DNA of 25,000 bases from Bigelowiella natans CCMP2755 (lineage: Eukaryota; Cercozoa; Chlorarachniophyceae): NCBI GenBank assembly GCA_000320545.1, contig ADNK01001192.1, positions 1-25,000 of the forward strand, read 5' to 3'. Each line of letters begins with the position of its first letter. The stretch's first letter is position 1. Position numbers and translations under genes: made by a program. This document shows, one piece after another, positions 1-9,985 of this stretch. The notes under the pieces were generated by a model that worked only from the letters and a program-made list of their open reading frames with translations, made no database searches and was not told where the DNA came from.

Positions 1-159
1 AACGGGGCGGTAACCATCCAAGGAGCTCAGGACTGTGCAGTACAAGATCAGGTGAAAGCTCTGTTCCAAGAAATTCTTTTGGCAATATCAAGGAGAGTGT
101 GTAGGGATGAATACCTCTCCTATGAAGAACAAGATATAGAGAATTTTGCATTTCTGTAG
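1..159 (+). CDS. 3'-terminal exon of an unidentified gene (partial)
   Basis: The frame starting at base 1 is open for 52 codons and ends in TAG at 157-159. The peptide looks like real protein: it includes VQDQVKALFQEILLAIS followed by a charged tail ending DEYLSYEEQDIENFAFL. This resembles an amphipathic helix and an acidic C-terminus. The 5' part lies outside the window, so neither exon start nor function can be given. I do not recognise the family. The gene runs towards the kinase gene (tail to tail), with the word-rich island of 490-1020 between them. Confidence 0.5.
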   Translation, partial: NGAVTIQGAQDCAVQDQVKALFQEILLAISRRVCRDEYLSYEEQDIENFAFL

Positions 160-1135
160 TTCTTGTTTCCCGGAAATATACTCTGTTATGTACACAGCCT
201 TTGTATTATCATTCGGAAGTTAAAGACAGCGAATCTCGTGGAACACGATGGGATGTTCTTTGAGCTGCAAATCACATTTTGCCTGATTGACATTGCAAGA
301 AATGTACTTTGCAGCCTTCCCAATCCTTACTAGGGGTGTGGTAAAAATAGTTCTTGTATTTCATATGGAATTGGTTCAGATAAGAAACGGTCCTTCCGGT
401 AATAATTTATCCATGATAGATGCAAAGGTTTCCAAGACCGACAGAGTCCAGGAGGAGCTATTTTGCATACGATTTCGAGGAAAATCTACCCGAGCGATAT
501 ATGATTCATGCATGGCAACGCATGTCTGCTAGATATATAGCCGCATGCTACATTGTGTCTATGTGTATGATCTAGCTACGCTAGTACGTGACGAAATGTG
601 ACGCCAGCTGTTATTATATTGGAGCCATCGTATCGACATCGATCATGCATGCAAGAACATCAATTATGCTTGTTGCGCAGTCATCAGTTGAGACAACTGC
701 GGCTAGCTAGCTAGAGAATGGCGCGCTGCTCGATAGCGCTAAGCTATAACTAGCCATATAACTTGCTAGCTGCACGTAATGCTACTACTATAACTATTCA
801 CCAACGATGTAGCGTAATTATTCCTTCTATTTGTTATTTTATTATTGCGTATGCGGTTGCGCTAGCGTAAGCGAAATGTCGCGGCATGATCTAGTGATCT
901 ATATTCTATATTGCATAGCTAGATAGCCTCCTTAATGCAAGCTACAGCGAGGGAAAATCAGTGGCTGGATTAATCATCCTCCGACGTTCGTGCTACGTGA
1001 TCATGAGATTTATTGTGTGATGTAGCAGTTCGGTTGGAACGGTACACATAACGCTAGTTCCCCAATAACATGTAATGCAAGAAGTAGAGGAAGCGGGGGA
1101 GGGTGCTAAAACACACGCGATTCTGAGTGAATGAT
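160..1135. other. Intergenic 3' flanks with a palindromic-word island
   Basis: This stretch separates the ends of two convergent genes. Bases 160-480 are ordinary non-coding sequence. An 81-codon + ORF at 287-532 has no flanking splice logic and is not called. From about 490 to 1020 the text changes. It is dense in GCTAGC, GCATGC, ATGCAT, CTAG and CATG words, for example tandem gctagctagc near 704-713, catgcatg near 643-650 and gcgctagcg near 858-866. Similar text recurs at three other gene 3' flanks in this window. Confidence 0.5.
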
Positions 1136-1200
1136 TTAATCATTATCACGAAGCCGCTTCTTTTTATCTTCCTCTTCCTTCTTGTGACGGTTACCGCCAT

Positions 1201-1235
<35 letters not shown>

Positions 1236-4200
1236 TTACTACTACTGCTACTACTGTTGCTGCTGGCGGTGCTACGACCACAAATGCTAGAAGTATTCTT
1301 ATCACTGTTATCCACGTAGCCTCCATCTTTACTACTGCTACTACTACAACTACTACTACTACCACTTTTCCCATCACTGCCACCACCACTACTATTTCTG
1401 TTACTACCACAATTACTCCTACTCGAAACATCGGCAAAAGTCTTTTCACTGCTGTATTTTTCCTGCTGCATTTGCTGCTGTATCGCTTTCGAGGGAGTCG
1501 TCGTAACCATTGTTTCTGGCCTATCTGCGAGTGATGCCCGCAATCCCAGAGCCCTCTCAACTGAACATGTGGGCAAGCTGAGGCCTGAAGCTAGATTGAC
1601 AATGCCTTCCCACACGCCGAGGAACGGGTGATTTGCCAACTGCGCCTTGGGTGTGAAGCTGCCATACGAGAGAGGAAAAAGAAAGATTAGACCGCGGAGT
1701 GATTCCAGAAGCATATCACGGAAACATCTCAACGACACAGAATTTTGATATGATTCAGAGAATTTAGACCGCTGTTTGATCTGTGGCTTACAACACGGGT
1801 CACACGCTCCCCCTCTCACATCTCTCTAATCTGACTGAACACGGATGATCGATGATAGAAAAGGCTGTAGCGTGCCAATAACTCAGTCTTCGATTCAATT
1901 GTGAAAAATTACTTCAAACGATCATGGTGACTCTAGTAGAGCATACAGTAGAACTATTGTTTCATATCACCCACAAACGCATACATCTGTAACCCACATC
2001 TACCCCCTTCCGGCTCCCTCCCCTTCCCTTCCGTTCCCCGACCTAAGGGGGGGGTTGATAAATATCATCTTACGTGTTCTTGAGCTTCTTCCACCGTTGT
2101 CCTGCAGCCACTTTCTCTACATTATGATGAGCAAAGATCTTCTTGCAGAGGCTGTGTCCTGACTTCTCCACGTAGGCCTTCACCACCCGCCGAATCTCGG
2201 GTAGCAGCTCCGCGCCATCGATGGCGCTGGTTCCGACCTGCTGTTGCCACAGCTTATGATGTTTACCTTCGGGCTTCTCAGCGAATGCGTCATTGTCGTG
2301 CCCTTGCATGAACGCATGCTCCAGCAGCCCCTGTGCGGAGGGCCTTTGGCCAGGATCCTTATTCAGCATGCTTGCGACGAATTGAACGACTTCGTTTGAC
2401 CATGTTCGTCGTTTCACCCCCGTAGTGTCAGTCATTGGATGAGAAGCAGATGAAGAAGAAGAAGGACAAGATGACGCATCACCAGTAGACTTCTTGGAAG
2501 AAGCATTGTCGCCATGGTCTGCATCTGGATTTCCAGGATTCGCTTCTTGCTGGTGCTGCGTGCGTTTTGACTCTCCACCCCCTCTTCCCTCTCCCTCTCC
2601 TATTTCTTGGCGGTGCGCCTCGGCTAAATTGGGGATGGGTCGGTTGACAACCAGGTCCTGCAAGTGTATGAACCCAGTCGATTCTGCAAATGGCAGCTTA
2701 CCGGTAGCAACCGCCATGAGGGTTATGCCAAGTGCCCATATATCTGCTGGGTATCTGCAACGTAAACCAAGGATCAAATGGAGAAAATTCTATCGACAAA
2801 TATTGACAGAGGTGCGCCCCCCGAAATTCACAATGATCTCTTGCGACACACGACAACGTTTTCATCATCACTGCATCCCACGTAATATCTGCATATGCAT
2901 CCCCCCCCCCCCCCCATTTTGCTCTCATTCATTTGTCCAGCTGGATACTTACGAATGTGGGCGGACGAGAAGCGTTCCCGGGGAGCAAAATGCCAGCGTA
3001 CCGCAAGCGTCTGTCGACATGCCCTCCACATGGCAAGCTAGGCCAAGATCGCCCACTTTGACGTGACCCATGTGTGACACTAGAATATTCGCAGCTTGAT
3101 GTCGTGTGAATGTATTAAACTCCTGAAGTGCGCGAGCGCGCTGAAGAATCCCGTAAGGGTTGGTTGCGGTTCCTTTTGCCACGCAACCCCCCCGCCCTTC
3201 TACCCCCTGGTGAAGGGGACCGTGTTCCTTTTTTTTGTTGGAAAAGAGGGAGAGCAATAGAGGAAGGGAGAGAGAAAGAGAGGTAGAAGGAAGTCAAGTG
3301 GAGGAGTGAGGGCGTATGAAAGGTCTTTTCCCATTTGGGTTTTGTTGTGAAGAGGAAGTGGAGGGGGGGGGGGGGGGGAGTATTTTCAGATCGGCTCAGA
3401 TTTGCCATGTACAGCACCATCCACTGCTACTACACTTACTACTACAGCTACTACTCGATGCATATGTTGACAGTCCCTGCGTCACGGTCAGGGAACGCTC
3501 CGTAATAAGAGAGGATGTTGTTGCAAGGGTGCACGGTTCCAACAGACTGAGGATGAGGATATGTTGATGAAGGATTACGGAGACAAGACAGAGTCAATAG
3601 TATCGCCTAATGACATATTCTGATGACGTCTCCTATTTCTACCATTACTTTGTGGTGATTGAATATCCACTGGGGTGCTCCGTGCTCATCGATTGGAACT
3701 AAGTTCTCATGCAACTCGTGTAGTTCTTGAATCAAGCTACAGGGTGGAAGGGAGGGAGGGGGAAGAGGAAGGCACAGTGCAGAGCCAAAGAGTTTAACGC
3801 ACGTGGGGATTGTTTGAAAATGTCTTGGTTGGATGATAAGGGAGAATAAGATTTAGCAACACTTATAAGAGTATTTCCCGACCTGTCTGCCTGTTCGTCC
3901 TCCATCGCCCTTACTTTAACGGCAATGAGACGCATCGTGCTCGTGTGCAACGCTAGGTAAACCGCGCTTGTAGTACCATTTCCGATCTTTCTTATCTTTA
4001 CCACGTTGTCTTTTAAGTCACGTGGTCCCTTCGATAACCAGAAAAAAAGAGGATTATTGGAACAAAGTGCAGCACCTTTTCTAAACGTGCGACCCGAATT
4101 GTGTGATTGCACGTGCATGGACTGCGCGCGCGTGTGTGCGTGTAAGTTTGTACAGATATATTTTCCTTAGCTACAATTAGATACCTCCAGCTCCAAAACA

Positions 4201-4608
4201 CATCCGATTTCATCTGATCGAAGGCTGCCAAGTGATAAGAGTGGAGATTTCGTTTCCGTAGAGCTCGAGACTGGTGGTAGTGAGATTTTGGCTGGGCGAA
4301 GAAGATCCAGCCTGCGTTTTCGTTTGCGAGGATTAGACACTTCTCCAAGATTACCCCCCCCTCCAGATCCTAATGAGGCATATAAATGTGATTGCAGTGT
4401 TAATAGGATATTTCATCCTTTGAGTGGGTCGTCATCGATATGTTCTTATGGATATTCGAATAATAGTGTTAGGCAGCGCACCCTGTGATTTGGAGACAGG
4501 TGTGGACTCTGGCTGCGATTCAATCTCGTTGATTTTCAATGGAAACGATTTTGTCTCTCCATTGTCAACCTCCATCATAGGAACGGAAGCAGCTTCTTTC
4601 TCCTTCAT
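1136..4608 (-). CDS. MAP kinase kinase-like protein kinase (STE7/MAP2K type), at least 8 exons
   Basis: Phase-checked exons on the minus strand are 4608-4482, 4369-4185, 4028-3883, 3736-3649, 3546-about 3455, an unresolved catalytic-loop exon ending at 2953, 2754-2074 and 1658-1136. Residues 57-66 read RKRKRRLDLL, a basic-cluster plus hydrophobic MAPK docking motif typical of MAP2Ks. The glycine loop is IGNGTTSAVYLA (about 119-130) and the ATP lysine lies in IAVKV (Lys142). A helix-C-like LIQELHELHENLV follows, then CNNILSYYGAF as in subdomains IV-V of MEKs. The catalytic region gives AANILVS and KVGDLGLA (DLG for DFG), then GTLAFCSP, YPADIWALG, and DPGQRPSA of subdomain XI. The C-terminal exon adds a roughly 170-residue tail with polyserine. 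The role would be phosphorylating a MAP kinase in the cytoplasm. The HRD motif is not intact in the open frame of the 2953-3224 exon, so it may be a pseudokinase, a damaged copy, or carry sequencing indels. The start ATG at 4608 is provisional. Confidence 0.75.
1202..1400. repeat. (CTA/ACT)n trinucleotide tract encoding the polyserine tail of the kinase
   Basis: Imperfect CTA/ACT trinucleotides run from about 1202 to 1258 and again from 1332 to 1400. Read on the minus strand in the last kinase exon they are AGT/AGC serine codons, interrupted by Asn, Gly and Lys. The tract ends in a charged C-terminus (KKEEEDKKKRLRDND) and a TAA at 1136. It looks like a microsatellite expanding inside coding sequence. 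The threonine-rich reading on the + strand (1127-1534) is a shadow. Confidence 0.6.
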
Positions 4609-5079
4609 CTCCAGCTTGAATCCTGAGAAAGCAGGGCACCCTCCTCTCCTGATGTGATGAATATTCTTATTTAGCGGTTCAGAGCGCTTCCTTCAGCTTG
4701 GCTTATTACTATTTTTTTTGCGTAGGACGGGGTAACTAGGTAAGGAAAGGGTAGGCAGCAAGGGCAGATCGAAGTTAGTTGTACAAAGTCGGAAGTAGGG
4801 GGGCCACAAGCGTTGAAGAATAATGTCCCCAAAGCTGTTGAAACAAGAAGAAAACTAGAAAAAAATGCTTCAAAAATGTTGTCGCACGTTGCAAACGAAC
4901 AGCACAAAAGCCCAAAGTGCTTCAATCGTTCTCGGATTGACGACAGCGTCACGGGTATCTTCAGGTCTCATCTATGAAATGTAGGGCGGAAATTATTCTG
5001 AAGTCGTGATTAAGTTGGTGAGTATTTAATACAACGACATGATCCTGTGCTTGTCTCAGCACCTGCAAAATTAAAGGCT
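4609..5079. promoter_or_regulatory. Divergent intergenic region between the kinase and the 5080 gene
   Basis: About 470 bases separate the proposed ATG of the minus-strand kinase (4608) from the proposed ATG of the plus-strand gene (5080), so it should hold both promoters and 5' UTRs. A pyrimidine-rich stretch followed by CAG just upstream of 4608 (minus strand, about 4623) could be the 3' end of a 5'-UTR intron. No TATA box or other core element is convincing. Unlike the 3' flanks in this window, it lacks GCTAGC/GCATGC words. Confidence 0.35.
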
Positions 5080-6602
5080 ATGGCTACCCCTATCCTGGTG
5101 GACACCGTTGCCTTTGCGCCGGACATGTTTATTTGTTTCCGTTTGAAAAATTGTGCCGATTCACCCCCGTCGTTCTGCAGCTCATTTTGTTGTAGAGTGC
5201 TTGACCTTGCATCCCTTTGAAGAGGGTGTTGTTGTACATCTAAACGTTCCCTTCACTCGATTTTATTTTCAAGGTGATATTCGTTCTCCTCGCCTTGCCC
5301 ACACGGAGCACCCTTCCCCGCCATTCAAGACCTGCTTCCAGGGCTAATATTTATCGTACTGTTATCCCTACTCGAAGAGCCAGCCACCAGGGACGAAGAA
5401 GGCTGGGATGCCTGCCCCTCTCCCAAGGTAGGGTACCGAAACACAACAACGTAAAGAATGATTGGCGCGTACACCAAAGGGTTATATAGACATTTCTCCC
5501 TTGAAAAACTGACAAATAAATTGAAAAGATGATATGCTGGATGGTTCCACTTCGTTCGTGTTGTTGTAGGAGCAGTACGTACAGCAGCCGCTGAGGATGA
5601 TTCGCCATCATCTGTGCAACCAAGCCGTCTAGGCCTAAGGAGGATTCTCCCCCCAAAGAGGAACAGCGGCGAAGGCCCAGCCTCAGATACCAATGACAAC
5701 GAAGGATCGGGGGAGTCCGGACAGATCCGTCAAGAGGAGGAAGCAGACGAAAAACCAGCAATGGGAGGGGGGGGAGGTGAGATCCGATTTGCTCATTTCA
5801 TTCAGGTAATTGATATAATCATGGCTTTGCCATTGGATGCTTCCACCGATAGGATTTCAGGGTTATGGTCGTATGGACTCTGTACGCTCAAGACAACCAG
5901 ATGGTACTTTGCGGGTGGTGAAGTCCACCGTCTACGAGCACGTCGCATAATTAACGCATTTAAGATCTTTCTTTGCTTGCAGCTATCTGCAACAGCTAAA
6001 TTCTCGTTGTGATATTTTCGCAGGCATTTCCTCGAAGCCAGGGACCGTATCAACATCGACATCAGTCAAATTCTTCGGTGCCTCTGGCTCTGATGCCAGA
6101 ACTCCAACTAAACGTAGGACGAACCTTTACGAGCGGGAGGGAGGGGGGGTGAAGGGGGAGGGAGACGAAAAGAGAGCGTTTGAAAGCTTATCGTACGTCT
6201 TGTGAAAGGTTTGTACAACGTACCGTGGGAACTAGCAAATACACAGGTCAACGTGTTGCCCAATGCTTGATAGAATGAGAGGAGGATATGCATATTTTTA
6301 TCAACTTTCGATGATAACACACGCACGCACACACCCACGCACGCACGCACATCCATTGGTACTCTTATACGAGCGATGTTCGTATGTTCGGAGTTTTGGA
6401 GCTGTGCTCATGACATGTACTTGCAGGGAAACGGAGAGAGTACTTCTGAACCAGTGCTTTTGGACCTTCAAGGCGCCTTATTCGACGCCCTTCCGGTGCT
6501 CTCGAATCCCTATCTGAAATGAAAAAATGTTTGTGCGTGTGTGTATGTATGTGTGGGTTTATGCGTTTGTGTGCATGCGCTTATTTTTTTCTCGTGATTA
6601 TC

Positions 6603-6649
<47 letters not shown>

Positions 6650-7083
6650 AATGACTCTTGTAAACAGGTGCCACTCGTAAGAGCGTTGGACTATGAGGTT
6701 CTCCTTCCCTCCTCTCCTACCGACTTCTCTACCTCTACCACTACAATCACTCTAACAACCGCCATATGTCTACTCGTAAGCGTGCCGACTAAATTGTCAT
6801 CTGTCTTGCTGTTGTATTGTATGTGTTCTGTGATGGTGCCCTTCTCAAAGGGCGCTGAGGTGGTAGGCGACGGAGAATCACGTGCTCCTTCTCGGTCAGA
6901 GATGTTCGCCATCAGACTCAACGTCACGGCTACAGTACAACGAGCACCTGGACTGGTCAACAATATGATGAAAACCCCATTCTTCATTCTATGATGTATG
7001 TTTCAATGCCGGTGGAGGTTGATTTTCTCTTACTGCTTAACTACCCTTTTTCTTCTCTGCTCTCCCATCTTGAATGTACACAA

Positions 7084-7149
<66 letters not shown>

Positions 7150-7474
7150 TGAGAGAGATGGAGAGGGAGAGGTAGAGAGAGACTGACTATGTGTGTGTGT
7201 GTATGTGTGTGTGCGTGTGTGTGTGTGTGTGTTTGTGTGTGTGATACTCGTCTACCTACGAAGAACATTGCCGCGCAAGTTGGCGGTCGTGGGCAGGAAG
7301 TGAGAGGGAATCTCAGGATCTGGATGATTAGAGCCAAGTATATGTCCACGAAGGAATAATATTGACAAACTGTGATTTCTTCTATCGCCATATCATCATA
7401 CTTTCACTACTTGCATATGCATTTTGTTGGATTCACATCAGCTCGTTCTGTTCTATTCTTGGTCATGTATATAA

Positions 7475-7528
<54 letters not shown>

Positions 7529-7561
7529 TCATCCATTTCTGGTGTTAAGTGGCCCTCAAAC

Positions 7562-7597
<36 letters not shown>

Positions 7598-8831
7598 AAT
7601 GGCGATGGTAATCCTAGGTACGAGTGTAGCCTCGATGACATGCCCTCCGACTCAATGATCCAGAGCCGCCTCAATACTAAATACGATGTAAGCCTATCTT
7701 GGGGTGTTTTCTGAGTTTCTTTTGTCTCATTGCTTGTTTGCATCGAGAGAGCAGAAAAGAAGTGAAGAAGTACAATATAATATTACATAAATATTACATA
7801 TTATTGTAGATATTCATAGATACACTTATTAAAGGTGATGAAGTCGAGCATTGTGAATCTTGACAGCGAAATCAACGAAGTTAAAAAATCGTTTGTAATA
7901 CGTAAGGTTGTTAAAATATGTGTATGTATGTATGTATGTATGTATGTATATGTGTGAGAGGGGGGGGGGGGGGGGGGGAGGCAGAAAGAAAAGAAGTAAG
8001 GAATTGCACCATTGCTGTAGCCCTCGTCTTTATCCGGTCGTCTGTCTCTTCAAATACATACAGGACCTGAAGTTAGACCCCGTTGATGGAATATGGAAAT
8101 CTGACGACACCAATGAGAGGTGTTTATACACGTACCTTTTGCAATGAACATCTCCCACCGCAAAGGGTTGCACCTGAAGAGTACAAGAGCCTACATTTTG
8201 AGACTGTTGTGGTCTAAAGTGTCGTTCTTTCCTACAGATACTACCTTTGGTTTCAAACTGAGACCGAAATGGATGCGCCCAGGGCAATGAAGCACACAGT
8301 AAATTTAAGATGAGAGCGGGAAGAGGGGGGGGGGGAGGGGATGGAGGAAGGAATGAAGTGGAGAAATAGAGACCGAAATAGGTGGAAACGGCAAGAGATT
8401 TAGTCTGATATTACTAGTGTCATGAGGATCCCCCCCCCTTGAAGAGCTTAATGCAATGCTTGCTGTCTTTCGCAGATAAAGCTAGAGAATAAGGTCATCT
8501 ACACAGATACCGATATTGATGCAAAAAGGTAGTAGGCTCCAAGATATTTCGACGGGCGTGTAGTGCTCTTCTGCTCGCTTCCTCTTTCTCTTTCTCCCTC
8601 CTCCCTCCACCTTCAATCTCTCGGTTTTTTAACACAGCTTTAACAAAGGGCAACTATAAAACAACACTTTGGTTTTGATAATATTTTTCAAGATCTCACT
8701 ATTCGTGGTTTTTTTAAAACTCTACAGACGGAGCAATATGCGCTCTCAACCCAGAAAGCGAAGATAAAATTTTCCTCAGAATTCCGTTTGATCGCTACAT
8801 CGCGGCTAGCAAGAAACATGAAAAACAGTGA
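5080..8831 (+). CDS. Unidentified many-exon protein
   Basis: Candidate exons are 5080-5140, 5181-5273, 5342-5427, about 5570-5776, 6024-6148, 6427-6522, about 6668-6774, about 6856-6960, 7264-7299, 7598-7687, 7835-7894, 8064-8119, 8238-8298, 8476-8528 and 8728-8831. Junction phases agree for 5080-5427, 5776/6024, and the run 7264-8528. The N-terminus (MATPILVDTVAFAPDMF) is hydrophobic. The middle is disordered and Glu/Ser/Gly-rich (GSGESGQIRQEEEADEKP). The C-terminal third looks folded (SEINEVKKSFDLKLDPVDG, YYLWFQTETE, SEDKIFLRIPFDRYI). I do not recognise the family. Two problems remain: the 6427 exon reads into TGA at 6520 before any good donor, and the last junction is out of phase by one base next to an A5 run (8523-8527). 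It may therefore be two genes, the first ending at 6522. Confidence 0.6.
6605..7978. repeat. Microsatellite cluster in introns of the 5080-8831 gene
   Basis: Visible tracts are (CT)n at 6605-6644, just upstream of a CAG acceptor near 6667; (CA)n at 7084-7116 running straight into (GA)n at 7117-7146; (GT)n at about 7192-7241; (TA)n at 7478-7529 with one interruption; (CA)n at 7563-7594, four bases from the acceptor of exon 7598; (GTAT)n at 7919-7947; and a run of 19 G at 7960-7978. All fall between proposed exons. The ORFs seen through them are low-complexity shadows. Confidence 0.85.
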
Positions 8832-9985
8832 AAATTTTAGCCCGAGAGCCATGATCACATTTAGGTGCTAAACTGCTGTACTTGCTGATGTCATTGCTGT
8901 TCCGTTCATTCAGCTATCATCTAGATCAATAAATGATGATCATGGCATGATTTGCTTTATTGTTGCATGTGTGCATGCTCATACTGCATGCCATGCAGCA
9001 TGCTAGCATGGCGTAGAGAATCGTATCCACGGTGGCGAGGCACATCTAGACATGGACAAATACAAGTATGCATATAACTATATGTCACTAATATCGCACC
9101 TAGGCAGTAGCTGCGTTGTGCATACTACTAGACTAGCATATACATATGACTGTGCAAGAATAGGATCGCATCATCACCATGCGCTAGCATGCTAGCATGG
9201 ATCCTTCATGCAGCACGTGGGAGGAAAGCGCTCTGCGGAGTGCGCGCCAACAATCACCTGTCCAATCTGGTAGGGATTACACAGTGGAAATAGCAATTTT
9301 GATGCAATGAGAACGAACGACGTTATCGTGTGCTCACCTGGCCTTTGCAAGTTCTCTTGAACAAAGCAACATCATCAACGAGTGAATGAGAAGCAAGTGC
9401 ACGCCTGCAACGCTAGCAGAACGCTTTTCCACAACGGTTACCTTCCGTAACTTCTTTCTTCTCTTCGGCGGCGGCTCCACTGCTCAGGGAGGAAGGACAC
9501 TCCATTTGTGGAACGCTGTTCCCATCGTCGGGCCACCTGGAGACATGTCTAGAAGTGCACACACATGCGAATGTGGTCACATCGGGGAGTTGTGTTCATT
9601 GAAGTGCACACACATGCGAATGTGGTCACATCGGGGAGTTTCTTCTTGGATGTCACAGCGTCCTTTTGGCAGTTGGCGGCTCAAAAAAGGGCTATCATTG
9701 TGTGACATGCGACAACATTATTTACTTGTCGCAGCCTCAAGAAATCACTAGGAAATTTTCCACCTCCTTGTAGATGATGCGCCGCTCGTGCTTCAAGGGC
9801 CATCGGCCCACCCCCACCAGGTATTCTTCTTGGTTAGCTTTTCTTGCGTATGTCCGATCAAGAAGGATCTTGGAGGAGGGAGGGAGGGGGGCAGCGAAAT
9901 CTATGGTCCGGGGTGGATGTGAGCGATGGCGCTAAGCGGGATTGTGTGTTGGGATGCTTTGTGCAGGCTCGACAGAACGTTCGGA
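8832..9985. other. Intergenic region: 3' island, then 5' flank of the ZIP gene
   Basis: After the TGA at 8829-8831 the sequence becomes dense in GCATGC, GCTAGC, CATG and GATC words from about 8880 to 9260, including catgctagcatg twice (8999-9010 and 9187-9198). From about 9300 it changes to ordinary sequence with a 40-bp duplicated segment (9552-9640) and a 122-codon + ORF (9386-9751). That ORF has no splice or homology support, so I treat 9300-9985 as 5' flank or untranslated leader of the ZIP gene. Confidence 0.45.
9552..9640 (+). repeat. Two identical 40-bp direct repeats
   Basis: The 40 bases at 9552-9591, starting gaagtgcacacacatgcgaa, recur without a mismatch at 9601-9640, separated by 9 bases (period 49). 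Perfect identity means a recent duplication. The period is not a multiple of three, which argues against selection as coding sequence. It lies in the proposed leader or promoter of the ZIP transporter gene. Confidence 0.9.

Noticed and set aside
287-532. Plus-strand 81-codon ORF
   Set aside because: No splice sites, no recognisable domain, and its end runs into the palindromic-word island.
1127-1534. Plus-strand Thr-rich ORF
   Set aside because: It is a trinucleotide-repeat shadow of the polyserine exon of the kinase, which has splice and homology support on the minus strand.
6520-6522. TGA read as a sense codon (code reassignment), since a TGA precedes a donor-like site here and near 6990
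   Set aside because: Two cases with uncertain exon borders are not evidence, and TGA acts as a normal stop for the HEAT gene (13999-14001) and the 5080 gene (8829-8831).
7041-7391. ORFs of repeated Thr-His, Ser-Leu or Cys-Val through dinucleotide tracts (also 6998, 12763, 16504 and 17368 regions)
   Set aside because: Low-complexity products of microsatellites with no flanking coding signal in the same frame, except where a real exon edge adjoins them.
9386-9751. Plus-strand 121-codon ORF upstream of the ZIP gene
   Set aside because: It contains the 49-period duplication in two different frames and has no protein-like pattern, so it is more likely leader or promoter sequence.
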